NCBI RefSeq assembly: GCF_028737255.1
Contig: NZ_JAQZAN010000015.1
Coordinates: 62,001-126,000, forward strand
Length of the DNA stretch: 64,000 nt
Direction: 5' to 3'
Origin: Actinomycetospora straminea
GTDB taxonomy: Bacteria; Actinomycetota; Actinomycetes; Mycobacteriales; Pseudonocardiaceae
Shown here: piece after piece, positions 25,841 to 34,835 of the stretch
Position numbering within the stretch: the stretch's first letter is position 1
Layout: each line of letters begins with the position of its first letter
The notes under the pieces: model-generated
Told to the model about the DNA's origin: nothing
The model's input: only the letters and a program-made list of their open reading frames with translations
Database searches by the model: none
Program-made: the position numbers and the translations under genes

Positions 25841-26042
25841 CGGTCGTGGACGCCGCGACGCGCCGCGCCCCGGCGGCCGGCGTGGTCACGGACATCGGGG
25901 GACCGTCGTCGGCGCACCATGCCGCCGCCCGGATGCCGGTCGGCCGCCCGGGCCTACGATGGCCTCCGCGACCCGACGACCGGTGGCCACGCCCCTGTGG
26001 GTGCCACGGTCGTCCAGCGACGTGACGGAAGGGGAGCGGGAA

Positions 26043-28046
26043 GTGGACCGCGACCCCACCACCGCCGGCGTCGACCTCCTGGCGGCGCTCGACCACGAGC
26101 TGCAGGCCCTCGAGAACGTCGACGAGATCATGGTCGCGGCGGCCCGGCGTCTGGGCGAGCACCTCGCGGCCGACCGCTGCGCCTACGCGCAGCTGGAGGC
26201 CGACGAGGACCACTTCACGATGAGCGGTGGCTGGGCCTCGGGCCTGCCGCACCTGACCGGTCGGTTCGCGATGTCCGCGTTCGGCGCCGCGGCGCTGGCC
26301 GCGATGCGTCGGGGTGAGCCGTGGGTGGTCGAGGACGCGGAGACCGACCCTCGCCTCGACGAGGGCGAACGGATGGCCTACGCCGCCACCGGCATCCGCG
26401 CCGTGATCAGCGTCCCGGTGATGAAGGCGCACCGCTTCGTCGCGGGCATGGCCGTGCACCAGGCCCGTCCCCGGCGCTGGACGCCGACCGAGGTCGATCT
26501 CGCCGCGGTGGTCACCAACCGCTGCTGGGAATCGTTGGCGCGAGCGCGGGCCATCCAGAGCGCCCGCGGCAGCGAGGACCGGTTCCGGCGGTTGTTCGAA
26601 CGCGCGACGGACGGCATCTGGCTCGCCGACCAGGACGGCCGGTTCCTCGACGCCAACCCGGCGGCCTGCGCGATGATGGGCTGGTCGCGGGAGCAGCACC
26701 TCGACCTGCGGGTGCACGACCTCGTGCGCAGCGAGGACCAGGGCCGGCTGGCGCGGCTCACCGCGCGGTTGCGCGCGGGGGAGAGCGCCCACGAGACCTG
26801 GGAGATGCGCCACCGCGACGGCGGCACCGTCGCCGTCGAGCTCAGCATCTGGTTCACCCCCGACGGCCTGTGGCAGGCGATCGGCCGCGACGTCACCGCC
26901 CGCCGGCGGGCCGAGGACGAGCGTGAGCGCCTCTACCGGGTCGAGCACGAGCTCGCGCAGGTCCTGCAGCACAGCCTGCTCCCGCGCGCCGCGCCCGCGC
27001 TGGCCCGGCTCACCACCGCCACCCGCTACCGGCCCGCCACCACCGAGGCCCAGGCGGGTGGCGACTGGTACGACCTGGTGGCGATCGGGCCGACGACGGT
27101 CGCGCTCGCCGTCGGCGACGTCGTCGGTCACGGCCCGCGCGCGGCCGCGATCATGGGCCAGCTGCGCAGTGCCCTGTCGGCCTACCTGCTCGAGGGGCAC
27201 CCGCCGGCCGACGCACTCGAGCGTCTGGACCGGTTCGCGGCCGGCGTCCCGGGCGCCCTGGGCAGCACGTGCGCGTGCCTCACCCTCGACTGGGAGACCG
27301 GCGTCCTGACGTGGGCGCTCGCCGGGCACCTCCCGATGCTGCTCGTCGACGACGACGGCGTGCGCTTCCCCGCGGGCGGGGAGGGCATCATGCTCGGGGT
27401 CCGTGCGCGCGAGGCGCCCTACCGGTCGGCGAGCCTGGTGCTCGCGCCGGGCGCCTCGGTGCTGCTCTACACCGACGGTCTCGTCGAACGCCGCGGCGAG
27501 GCCCTCGACGAGGGCCTCGAACGGTTGCTGCGCACCGTCGCGCAGGTCGGTCACCGCCACCCCGAGGAGCTCGCGACCGGCCTGGTCGACGCCGCGGTCG
27601 AGGGTGACGACGGCTCCGGCGCCGCCGACGACATCGCCCTGGTCGTGGTCCGGTGGATCCCCGCGCCGCTGCGGCTCCGGCTCGCGGCCACGCCGGCGTC
27701 ACTGCGGGTCCTCCGCCGGGAGGTGACCGCGTGGGCCGCGCAGGCGGGGCTGTCGAAGGCCCACGCGATCGACCTCCACCTCGCCCTCGGCGAGGCGGCG
27801 ACGAACGTCATCGAGCACGCCTACCCCGAGGCCGTGGGCGATCTCCTGTGCGAGGTCGCCCGGGCGGACGACGGCGCCGTGCAGGTCGTCGTGGCCGACG
27901 AGGGACGGTGGCGGACGCCGCCCGAGGATCCGGGGCATCGTGGCCGCGGGTTGGTGCTCATCCGCGAGCTCGCGGTCGACGTCGAGATCACGCTCGGCTC
28001 ACCGGGGACGCGCGTCGTGTTCCGGGTCCCCGACCCCGAGGGCTAG
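26043..28046 (+). CDS. GAF-PAS-SpoIIE phosphatase with C-terminal anti-sigma ATPase domain
   Basis: The 667-residue protein has, in order, a GAF domain (to about residue 170), a PAS domain (DRFRRLFERATDGIWLADQDG onward), a SpoIIE/PP2C phosphatase (GGDWYDLV, DVVGHGPRA, TDGLVE, DDIALVV) and a HATPase_c domain (LHLALGEAATNVIEHAY, GRGLVLIREL). It could both phosphorylate and dephosphorylate anti-sigma antagonists and so set off the general stress response. GTG at 26043 has GGAAGGGGAGCGGG before it; the upstream part of the open frame has no coding support. Confidence 0.9.
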   Translation: MDRDPTTAGVDLLAALDHELQALENVDEIMVAAARRLGEHLAADRCAYAQLEADEDHFTMSGGWASGLPHLTGRFAMSAFGAAALAAMRRGEPWVVEDAETDPRLDEGERMAYAATGIRAVISVPVMKAHRFVAGMAVHQARPRRWTPTEVDLAAVVTNRCWESLARARAIQSARGSEDRFRRLFERATDGIWLADQDGRFLDANPAACAMMGWSREQHLDLRVHDLVRSEDQGRLARLTARLRAGESAHETWEMRHRDGGTVAVELSIWFTPDGLWQAIGRDVTARRRAEDERERLYRVEHELAQVLQHSLLPRAAPALARLTTATRYRPATTEAQAGGDWYDLVAIGPTTVALAVGDVVGHGPRAAAIMGQLRSALSAYLLEGHPPADALERLDRFAAGVPGALGSTCACLTLDWETGVLTWALAGHLPMLLVDDDGVRFPAGGEGIMLGVRAREAPYRSASLVLAPGASVLLYTDGLVERRGEALDEGLERLLRTVAQVGHRHPEELATGLVDAAVEGDDGSGAADDIALVVVRWIPAPLRLRLAATPASLRVLRREVTAWAAQAGLSKAHAIDLHLALGEAATNVIEHAYPEAVGDLLCEVARADDGAVQVVVADEGRWRTPPEDPGHRGRGLVLIRELAVDVEITLGSPGTRVVFRVPDPEG

Positions 28047-28082
28047 AGCCGCCCCTCTGACCGCCGACGCGTCGAGGACCCG

Positions 28083-28505
28083 TCAGCCCGAGGTCGAGAG
28101 CACGTCCACGAGCTGGCCGGTCGTCGGGTTGTCCAGCGCCTTGGCCACGTCGGCGAGGGCGATGACGCCGACCAGCTCGTTGCCGTCGATGACCGGCAGC
28201 CGGCGCACCTTGTGCTCGCGCATGGTCGCCAGGATCTCGTCCGCGTCGTCGTCGGCGCCGATGGTCACGGCCTCGGGCTGCTGGAGCTCGCCGACGGTGA
28301 CCGACGAGCTGTCCTTCCCGTCGGCCACGACCTTGATCACGATGTCGCGGTCCGTGATCATGCCCTTGAGCTTGTTGTCCTGCCCACAGATGGGCAGGGC
28401 CCCGACGCCGAGACGCTGCATCGTGCTCGCCGCCGACTGCACCGTGTCGGTCTCGTTCGCGCACGTGCGCTCGGCCGTCATGATCTCTCGTGCCTTGGTC
28501 GTCAT
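28083..28505 (-). CDS. CBS-domain pair protein
   Basis: The 140-residue product is two CBS motifs, the first around LGVGALPICGQDNKLKGMITDRDIV and the second around HKVRRLPVIDGNELVGVIAL. Such stand-alone pairs bind adenosine nucleotides and act as energy or stress sensors. ATG at 28505 has a strong GAGGAGG seven bases upstream. It is divergent from the GNAT gene and convergent with the SpoIIE gene. Confidence 0.9.
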   Translation of the reverse strand: MTTKAREIMTAERTCANETDTVQSAASTMQRLGVGALPICGQDNKLKGMITDRDIVIKVVADGKDSSSVTVGELQQPEAVTIGADDDADEILATMREHKVRRLPVIDGNELVGVIALADVAKALDNPTTGQLVDVLSTSG

Positions 28506-28725
28506 GACCGGTCCTCCTCGTCGTTCCGTCGGTCGCGGTCGGGTGTGACCCACCGCACTCCCAGGCTTGCCGATGCGACCGTCGCGATAACACCGAGCCC
28601 GCACGTCCTGAGCCCCTCGCCGGCGGTGTCGTGCAGGACGGCGCAGCCCTCGATCGTCCCGTCGTCAGCGGTGCGGGACGTCCCCGTGGGTGTGACTCCG
28701 TCCCGGGAAGCACCACGATGGGCGG

Positions 28726-29319
28726 ATGTCCACTCCCGATCGATCGGCGTCCGACGGCGAAGCCGGGACCGGTGCCGGTGGTCGTTCGGCCCCGTCGGTG
28801 TGGGAGGACGTGGCCCTCTCCGACGGGACGTCGGTGCTGGTGCGCAGCGTCGAGCCCGGCGACGCCGAGGAACTGGCCGCCGCCTACCAGGCCTTGAGCG
28901 AGACCAGCGCCTACCAGCGGTTCTTCACGATCATGCCTCAGCTCTCGCCCCAACAGTTGCGCTTCTTCACCCAGGTCGACCACCGCGACCACGAAGCACT
29001 CGGGGCCGTCGAGTCCGAGAAGGGACAGGGAGTGGGCATCGCCCGCTTCATCCGCAGCGACACCGAGCCGGCGAGCGCCGAGCTCGCCATCGTCGTCGCC
29101 GACGACTGGCAACGACGCGGCGTCGGCTTCCAGCTCCTGCGGCTGCTCCTGCGCCGGGCCCGTGAGGAGGACGTCACCACGATCAGGGCCGAGGTCCTCA
29201 CCGACAACCCCGCCCTGCTCGGGCTCCTGCGCCACTTCGGCTCCGTGGACACCGAGGTGTCGGGGACCACCACCACCGCCACGCTGCGACTGCCCTCGAA
29301 CCCCGATATCGAGCGGTGA
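28726..29319 (+). CDS. GNAT-family N-acetyltransferase
   Basis: The 197-residue product has the acetyl-CoA loop QRRGVGFQLLRLLLRRA (R/Q-x-x-G-x-G) and the preceding strand AELAIVVADDW. The front 25 residues are Ser/Gly-rich and look disordered. The acceptor is unknown; similar domains follow CBS or acyl-CoA synthetase genes and modify proteins. No clear ribosome site precedes the ATG. Confidence 0.85.
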   Translation: MSTPDRSASDGEAGTGAGGRSAPSVWEDVALSDGTSVLVRSVEPGDAEELAAAYQALSETSAYQRFFTIMPQLSPQQLRFFTQVDHRDHEALGAVESEKGQGVGIARFIRSDTEPASAELAIVVADDWQRRGVGFQLLRLLLRRAREEDVTTIRAEVLTDNPALLGLLRHFGSVDTEVSGTTTTATLRLPSNPDIER

Positions 29320-29365
29320 GACCCTCGAGGCGCCGAAGACGCCGTCGCAGAGCCGATCGTCGAGG

Positions 29366-29752
29366 TCAGCGAGGGGTGCCGTCCCGGTAGAGCCACCGCC
29401 CGTCCTCGCGCACGAACCGGCTGCGTTCGTGCAGGACCCCGGTCCGCGGGCCCTCACGGTGGTGCGCGCGGAACTCGACGACACCGTCGGTGTCGAGGAG
29501 GCCACCGCGGACGCGGTCGAGGACCTCCAGCTGCGTCCAGCGGATCGCGGGGTCGAGCGTCAGCGTCGCCGGGCGGGTCGACGGGTGCCAGGTCCGCAAC
29601 AGGTGGTCGACGTCGCCGCGCGCGAAGGCGGTGTAGCGCGACCGCATGAGCGCCTCGGCGGTGGGCGCGGGGCTGCCGTCCTCGCCGAGGTAGCGGCCGC
29701 AGCACGCCTCGAAGGGCTCGGGGAGGCCGCACGGGCACGGGCGGGGAGGCAC
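29366..29752 (-). CDS. UPF0225 (YchJ-like) SEC-C motif protein
   Basis: The 128-residue product begins with a metal-binding CPCG...CC motif (PCPCGLPEPFEACCGRYL) and continues with the YchJ block ALMRSRYTAFARGDVDHLLRTW, the NTF2-like body of the family. Length fits the family. The start is taken as GTG at 29752, just ahead of the CPCG motif. Function is unknown; zinc binding is likely. Confidence 0.88.
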   Translation of the reverse strand: MPPRPCPCGLPEPFEACCGRYLGEDGSPAPTAEALMRSRYTAFARGDVDHLLRTWHPSTRPATLTLDPAIRWTQLEVLDRVRGGLLDTDGVVEFRAHHREGPRTGVLHERSRFVREDGRWLYRDGTPR

Positions 29753-29911
29753 GGCCGTCGAGTATGCGGGAGCGCGGGGCCGACGACGCGGGGACCGACG
29801 GCGTGAGACAAGCCCGGGAACTATTTCCCTTTCTGACACGTTCGCCCCGGTTTCGTCGCGGGGAGCCATCGGGCAACGCCTGTTCCGGCCGTACACGACC
29901 GAGGAGAACAC

Positions 29912-30823
29912 ATGCCTGCCGCACCCGAGAGTGGTGGAGGCTTCAACATTCTGCAGTCGTTGCAGAATGCCTTCACCACCTTCTTGAACTACGTGCCCAA
30001 CGTGATCGGCGCCCTCCTGGTGCTGATCATCGGCTACATCATCGCCCGGCTCATCCGTGCAGGCATCAGTCGACTGCTGCGCAAGGTCCGCGTCGACGAG
30101 AAGCTCACCCGCGGCAAGGGCGGGGAGTACGTCGCGCGCTTCAGCCCGCAGGGCAAGCCCTCCCAGCTCGTCGGGCTGGTCGTGCAGTACGTGCTGATGG
30201 TCTTCGTGATCGTCTCCGCGGTCGGCACCCTGAACATCCCGGCGGTCACCGGGTTCGTGACGCTGGTGCTGTCCTACCTGCCCAACGTGCTCGCCGCGCT
30301 GCTGATCTTCCTGGTCGCCGCCGCCGTGGCGGCCGCCGTCGGCGGGCTGGTCCACCGCACCATGGGCGACACCCCCACCGGACGGGTCGCCCGCTCGGCA
30401 GCGCCGACCCTGGTCATGGTCATCGCCGTGTTCATGATCCTCAACCAGCTCGGGATCGCCGAGACGATCGTGAACGCCACCTTCATCGCCCTGATCGGTG
30501 CGATCGCGCTGGGCGCGGCGCTGGCCTTCGGGCTCGGCGGCCGCGACGCCGCCGCCGACTTGATCAACTCCGGGTACCGCAAGGCCCAGCAGAACTCCGA
30601 CCAGGTCCGCGCCGACGTCCAGGCCGGTCAGCAGCGCGCCCGGGCCGAGGCCCAGCAGTACACCCAGCAGTACGCGCCCTCCCACGGCCCGAGCGGTGCC
30701 CACGCCGCCGGTCCGACCGAGCAGACCACGCGTGTCACCCAGCCGGGCGACCCGTACGGCGACCCCTACGGCGGTGCCGGTGTGCCCAGCGCCGCGCCGA
30801 CCCGCGACAACGGACGGCTCTGA
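29912..30823 (+). CDS. CmpX-like membrane protein (copy 2)
   Basis: This 303-residue protein matches the product of 22130-23029 almost residue for residue from FNILQSLQNAFTTF through QQYTQQY, differing mainly in the last 50 residues. The membrane segments and VPNVIGALL/LPNVLAALL motifs are the same. ATG at 29912 follows GAGGAGAAC. The duplication, which includes the terminator downstream, points to a paralog pair perhaps made under different conditions or forming mixed complexes. Confidence 0.85.
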   Translation: MPAAPESGGGFNILQSLQNAFTTFLNYVPNVIGALLVLIIGYIIARLIRAGISRLLRKVRVDEKLTRGKGGEYVARFSPQGKPSQLVGLVVQYVLMVFVIVSAVGTLNIPAVTGFVTLVLSYLPNVLAALLIFLVAAAVAAAVGGLVHRTMGDTPTGRVARSAAPTLVMVIAVFMILNQLGIAETIVNATFIALIGAIALGAALAFGLGGRDAAADLINSGYRKAQQNSDQVRADVQAGQQRARAEAQQYTQQYAPSHGPSGAHAAGPTEQTTRVTQPGDPYGDPYGGAGVPSAAPTRDNGRL

Positions 30824-30858
30824 GCCCCGTCCTCCCGGCGGGACGGGTGGGACCTGAC

Positions 30859-30890
30859 GATGCCCCGGCACCCGGAGGTGCCGGGGCGTC
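30859..30890 (+). terminator. Hairpin after CmpX copy 2, in a 316-base gap
   Basis: GATGCCCCGGCACC pairs with GGTGCCGGGGCGTC around a 4-base loop, 35 bases after the stop, matching the hairpin at 23064. The rest of the gap to 31139 shows no convincing gene and should hold the promoter of the GAF-ANTAR gene. Confidence 0.75.
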
Positions 30891-31139
30891 GTCGTCCCCG
30901 ACGTCCTCGCGCTCGGGGCAGCCCGTGCCGGGAGGCTGTCGGCGATCGGAGGAGAGCAGGGGCGCAGGTAGCCTCGCCCCGACGGGTGGACCCGACCCGG
31001 CGGCAGCTCCCCCGAGCCGCACAGCCGCGGGGCGAGAGGTTCGACGCCTGCGTGAGGAGCACGCGCGTGAGGCCTGACTGCTGGAGGTCCTGATGGACGG
31101 TGAGGGTGACGAGGGCGGCGTGGTGAGGCGGGACCGCCG

Positions 31140-31979
31140 GTGAAGTCAGGACATTCTCCGCTGACCGGCCGGCCCGATCAGACCGCTGACGAGGTCGTGT
31201 CCTCGGCACCCGCCACCCGTCCCTCGCCGCTGGAGTTCTCCGCGGTGGCCCGGGTCCTCAGTGCTCCGGTGGGGGCGTCGGGCGGCGTGGTCGACGTGCT
31301 CGACCACGTTGCGCACGCCGCGCTGACCATGATCGAGGGGGCTGAGGTGGTCAGCGTCAGCCTGCGCCTCCGCGACGGCACCTTCAGCACGCCCGCCACC
31401 ACCGACGACCTGGGTCGTCGTCTCGATCAGGCCCAGTACGAGTCGGGCGAGGGTCCGAGTCTGACGGCCACCGCGGCCTCCGGGCTCGGGCTCGCGTACC
31501 ACCCCGACCTGGCCGTGCCCGATCACCCGGTCGACGGCGAGGCCGCGCCCGCGGATGCGGGGGAGGCGGCGTGGCCGTCGTGGGGGCCCCAGGCGCTCGC
31601 CCTCGGTGTGCGCTGTGTGCTGTCCACCGGCGTCTTCCCCGACAGCGACCCCCCGCGGCAGGCGGCGTTGACCTGCTACTCGACGTCGCCCCACGGCCTC
31701 GACCACGCGGATCGCGACACCGCGCTGCTGTTGGCCTCCTTCGCCGGCATGGCGCTGAGCCACACCGCGGCGCGCACGGCCGCCGAGCTCGAGGCCGCCC
31801 ACCTCCGGGAGGCGCTGTCGAGCCGCGACGTGATCGGGCAGGCCAAGGGCATCCTCATGGAGCGCCACGGTTACGACGCGGACAAGGCCTTCCGCGCGCT
31901 GAGCCGCGCATCCCAACACCTCAACACGAAGCTGCGGGACATCGCCGAGACCGTGGCGCGACGCCGAGCGGAGCTCTAG
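31140..31979 (+). CDS. GAF and ANTAR domain RNA-binding antiterminator
   Basis: The 279-residue protein has a GAF sensor domain (about residues 40-210) and a C-terminal ANTAR domain (SSRDVIGQAKGILMERHGYD, AFRALSRASQHLNTKLRDIA). ANTAR domains bind paired hairpins in leader RNA and prevent termination, so this is a signal-dependent antiterminator. GTG at 31140 has GAGGCGGG before it. The TAG stop is part of the CTAG target of the IS element that follows; removing the element would leave the same stop, so the protein is intact. Confidence 0.85.
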   Translation: MKSGHSPLTGRPDQTADEVVSSAPATRPSPLEFSAVARVLSAPVGASGGVVDVLDHVAHAALTMIEGAEVVSVSLRLRDGTFSTPATTDDLGRRLDQAQYESGEGPSLTATAASGLGLAYHPDLAVPDHPVDGEAAPADAGEAAWPSWGPQALALGVRCVLSTGVFPDSDPPRQAALTCYSTSPHGLDHADRDTALLLASFAGMALSHTAARTAAELEAAHLREALSSRDVIGQAKGILMERHGYDADKAFRALSRASQHLNTKLRDIAETVARRRAEL

Positions 31980-32025
31980 GGCGTGTCTCCCTAGTTCGTG
32001 AGCTGGGCCGGTCCACGATCCGTGG

Positions 32026-32490
32026 ATGGGTCGTGGACCGGTGCTCTCGGATGAGGTGTGGGCGCGGATCGAGCCGTTGCTGCCCGCGCAGTACGGCAAG
32101 GGACGGCCGTTTCGTGATCACCGGCAGGTGATCGAGGGGATCGTGTTCCGTTACCGCTGTGGGATCGCCTGGCGCGATCTGCCCGAGCGGTTCGGGCCGT
32201 GGCAGACGGTGTGGAAGCGCCACCACCGCTTCAGTCTCGACGGCACCTGGGACGAGGTGCTGGCGATCCTGCAGGCCGAGGCCGACGCCGCCGGCGAGAT
32301 CGACTGGCGGGTCTCGGTGGACTCCTCGACCAGCCGGGTCCATCAGCACGGCGCCACCGCCGCGAGGTCGTCGGAGTCGCCCTCGAGCTACACAGGGGGC
32401 GAGGTCGAATCACAAGAAACGATCTCGGCAGGGCGGTCGGCAGGGGCGGTGGCACCGGCTGGGGCCGTGGCCGGCGACTCAGCGCCGTGA
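32026..32490 (+). CDS. IS5-family transposase, first frame (N-terminal part)
   Basis: The 154 residues cover the N-terminal DUF4096-like helix-turn-helix part (LSDEVWARIEPLLPAQYGKG, RYRCGIAWRDLPERFGPWQT) and the first catalytic aspartate (WRVSVDSSTSR). After GATAARSSESPSSYTGGEVE the frame no longer matches a transposase, and the match continues in the +1 frame. Two-frame transposases joined by frameshifting are usual in this IS group. Confidence 0.85.
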   Translation: MGRGPVLSDEVWARIEPLLPAQYGKGRPFRDHRQVIEGIVFRYRCGIAWRDLPERFGPWQTVWKRHHRFSLDGTWDEVLAILQAEADAAGEIDWRVSVDSSTSRVHQHGATAARSSESPSSYTGGEVESQETISAGRSAGAVAPAGAVAGDSAP

Positions 32491-32998
32491 CGACGAACCC
32501 GCCGATCACGCCATCGGCCGCTCCCGCGGCGGGCTGACCACCAAGACCCACACCCTGGTCGACGGGGCGGGCCGGCCGTTGGTGATCGCGGTGACCCCCG
32601 GCCAGGCCGGTGACTCCCCGCAACTGGTGCGCCTGCTCGACGAGCTCGCCATCGACCGGCTCGGTCCCGGCCGGGCCCGCACCACCCCGGTCGCGCTGCG
32701 GGCGGACAAGGCCTACTCCAGCCGCGCTCACCGCGCGCTGCTGCGCCGCCGCCACGTCCACGTGGTGATCCCCGAACCCGACGACCAGAAGCGCAACCGG
32801 GCCCGCCGCGGCTCGCGCGGCGGGCGCCCGGTCGCCTTCGACGCGGCGGACTACAGGAACCGCAACGTCGTCGAGCGCGGCTTCAACCTGCTCAAGGGCT
32901 GGCGCGGGCTGGCCACCCGCTACGACAAACACGCCCTGGTCTTCCGCGGCGGCCTGGTCCTACGAGCGATCCTGCTCTGGCTCCAGACCACCACTTGA
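32159..32998 (+). CDS. IS5-family transposase, second frame (catalytic C-terminal part)
   Basis: The open frame is 279 codons, but only from about 32470 on (DDEPADHAIGRSRGGLTTKT) is it transposase; the earlier part is a shadow of the first frame. It holds the second catalytic aspartate in RADKAYSSRAHR and the glutamate in RNVVERGFNLLKGWRG, ending in the right inverted repeat. The domain is complete, so the element may still be active if frameshifting joins the two parts. Confidence 0.8.
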   Translation: MGSPGAICPSGSGRGRRCGSATTASVSTAPGTRCWRSCRPRPTPPARSTGGSRWTPRPAGSISTAPPPRGRRSRPRATQGARSNHKKRSRQGGRQGRWHRLGPWPATQRRDDEPADHAIGRSRGGLTTKTHTLVDGAGRPLVIAVTPGQAGDSPQLVRLLDELAIDRLGPGRARTTPVALRADKAYSSRAHRALLRRRHVHVVIPEPDDQKRNRARRGSRGGRPVAFDAADYRNRNVVERGFNLLKGWRGLATRYDKHALVFRGGLVLRAILLWLQTTT

Positions 32999-33012
32999 GA
33001 GACACGCCCTAG

Positions 33013-33473
33013 GCGCGGACGGCCGGAGCCGGTGGCCACGGTCGGCGATCGTCTCGGCTATGGTCGAAGGTCGGTGATCACCCGGCGCCGTCGGTGATCC
33101 GTCCGCCAGGTCGGCGCCGACCCCGCCGCTCTCGCACTCGTCGGCGTCGTTGGAAGCGCCGCCGTGACCGTCGGACAGGTGCACGGGGCTGTAGCTGTCC
33201 GCACGGCGACGACACCGCCGTCGCTGGCTTCTCAACGGCCGGCGGTGCCGCCCCGGACTGCCGGCCCCCGGCCAGCAGTGCACAACTGCTCCCCGATCGC
33301 CTCGCGACCGCGAACTCCGCCGCCCGCCGCCCGCGCCTCGGCTGACCGGCGTCGGGCAGGCCGGTCGGCAGGTCGCCGTCGCCGAACGTCGGCCACCTCG
33401 TCGACCAGGCGTCGTCGACCTGGACCGACCCCGAGCCCGCCATGCCTTGGCGTGGCACCTCGACCTCCGCTAA
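33013..33473. other. 461-base region without a recognisable gene
   Basis: Between the IS element and the P450 operator no frame on either strand looks like a real protein; the open frames are low-complexity Arg/Pro runs. A decayed gene or the native regulatory region of the P450 are both possible. Confidence 0.4.
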
Positions 33474-33496
33474 CTTTGCAACGACGAGTTGCAAAG
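33474..33496. promoter_or_regulatory. TetR-type operator overlapping the P450 ribosome site
   Basis: CTTTGCAAC and GTTGCAAAG form perfect 9-base arms around a 5-base spacer. The right arm overlaps the ribosome site AAAGGAG at 33493-33499, so a bound repressor would block expression of the P450. A TetR-family gene directly downstream of the P450 is the likely binder. Inference from symmetry and position. Confidence 0.65.
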
Positions 33497-33506
33497 GAGT
33501 CGGATG

Positions 33507-34766
33507 ATGACGACGAGCAGGGCCCAGGAGCCGGCCTGGAGCGACGTCCCCGGGGCCGAGCTGGGCGCCGTGGACATCACGAGCAAGGAGTTCACCGCCG
33601 ACCCCTTCGGGTTCTGGGCGCGTCTGCGGTCCGACGCGCCGGTGCAGTCGGTGCGGTGGACCCGGGGCAGCACGGCGTGGGTGGTCACCCGCTACCCCGA
33701 TGTCGAGGCCGTGCTGCGCGATCCGCGGTTGCGCAAGGACCCCCGCAACGCGCTGACCCCGCGGCAGCTCGCGACGGGCCTGCGGTTCCCGAGAGTGCTG
33801 GCGCCGTTGGAGCGAGGGCTCCTCAGCCTCGACGCGCCGGATCACGATCGGTTGCGCCGGCTGGTGAGCCAGGCGTTCACCCCGCGACGGATCGAGCAGA
33901 TGCGCGAGCAGGCCGAGCAGATCACGGACTCGCTGCTCGACACCGCGACGCGGCGCGGGTCGATGGACCTGATCGAGGACTTCGCCGTCCCGCTCCCCCT
34001 GATCGTGATCGCGCGCATCATCGGCGTCCCCGAGAAGGACGTGTCCCGGTTCCGCCGCTGGACACAGGCCCTGTTCGGCCTTGCCGACCGTCCGGCGCGC
34101 AACATCCCGTCGGTGCAGCTGTTCCTCCGGTACCTGCGCCGGTTGATCGCCGCGCGCAGTCGGGACGCCCGCGACGACCTGACCTCGGCGATGGTCGCAG
34201 CCCGCGACAGCGGGGACCGGCTCACCGACGACGAGATCCTGTCCATGCTGGTGCTGCTGCTGACCGCGGGCCACGAGACCACGGTCAACCTCATCGGGGT
34301 GGGCACGCTGGCGCTGCTCGAGCACCCCGCTCAGGCCGACCTGTTGCGCTCGGGTCACGACGATCCCGGGTTGGTGAAGACCGCGGTCGAGGAGCTGCTG
34401 CGGTTCACCAGCCCGGCGGAGACCGCCACCGAACGCTGGCCGGACCGTGATCTGGAGATCGCCGGCACCACGGTCCCGCAAGGTGCGCGGGTGCTCGCCG
34501 TGCTCGCCTCGGCCAACCACGACCCTGCGGTCTTCGCCGACCCCGACCGCCTGGACCTGACCCGCACGCCCAACCCACACCTGGCCTTCGGCAAGGGCGC
34601 GCACTACTGCCTGGGCGCGCCCCTCGCCCGGCTCGAGGCTCAAGTCGCGATCCCGGCGCTGCTGCGGCGCGCCCCGCAGCTGCGCCGGCTCGACCCCACC
34701 GCCCCGGTGGCCTGGCGCGGGACCGCGATCGTGCGCGGACTCGAGACGCTGCCGGTGCTGCTGTGA
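33507..34766 (+). CDS. Cytochrome P450
   Basis: The 419-residue enzyme has the I-helix oxygen motif AGHETT, the ExxR motif in EELLRF, and the heme loop FGKGAHYCLGAPLAR with the cysteine ligand. It resembles soluble bacterial class I P450s of the CYP105/107 kind, which hydroxylate small molecules. ATG at 33507 lies seven bases after GGAG and is preferred over the ATG three bases earlier. No ferredoxin gene is adjacent. It is probably repressed by the TetR protein encoded next. Confidence 0.93.
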   Translation: MTTSRAQEPAWSDVPGAELGAVDITSKEFTADPFGFWARLRSDAPVQSVRWTRGSTAWVVTRYPDVEAVLRDPRLRKDPRNALTPRQLATGLRFPRVLAPLERGLLSLDAPDHDRLRRLVSQAFTPRRIEQMREQAEQITDSLLDTATRRGSMDLIEDFAVPLPLIVIARIIGVPEKDVSRFRRWTQALFGLADRPARNIPSVQLFLRYLRRLIAARSRDARDDLTSAMVAARDSGDRLTDDEILSMLVLLLTAGHETTVNLIGVGTLALLEHPAQADLLRSGHDDPGLVKTAVEELLRFTSPAETATERWPDRDLEIAGTTVPQGARVLAVLASANHDPAVFADPDRLDLTRTPNPHLAFGKGAHYCLGAPLARLEAQVAIPALLRRAPQLRRLDPTAPVAWRGTAIVRGLETLPVLL

Positions 34767-34835
34767 CCGGCCGGCCCCCGCGCGACGGCGTGATCCCGGA
34801 TTGAACGTGCCCACCGGGGCGGCCAGCATGGCGTC

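Larger units (their letters stand above)
31980..33008 (+). mobile_element. IS5-family (IS427-group-like) insertion sequence
   Basis: The element is about 1029 bp. Its ends are inverted repeats with ten perfect bases, GGCGTGTCTC at 31980 and GAGACACGCC at 32999, and weaker matching beyond. CTAG flanks both sides (31976-31979 and 33009-33012), the expected target duplication for this group. Inside are two overlapping frames that make up one DDE transposase. It sits directly after the ANTAR gene and separates it from 500 bases of gene-free DNA before a P450 gene. Confidence 0.9.
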
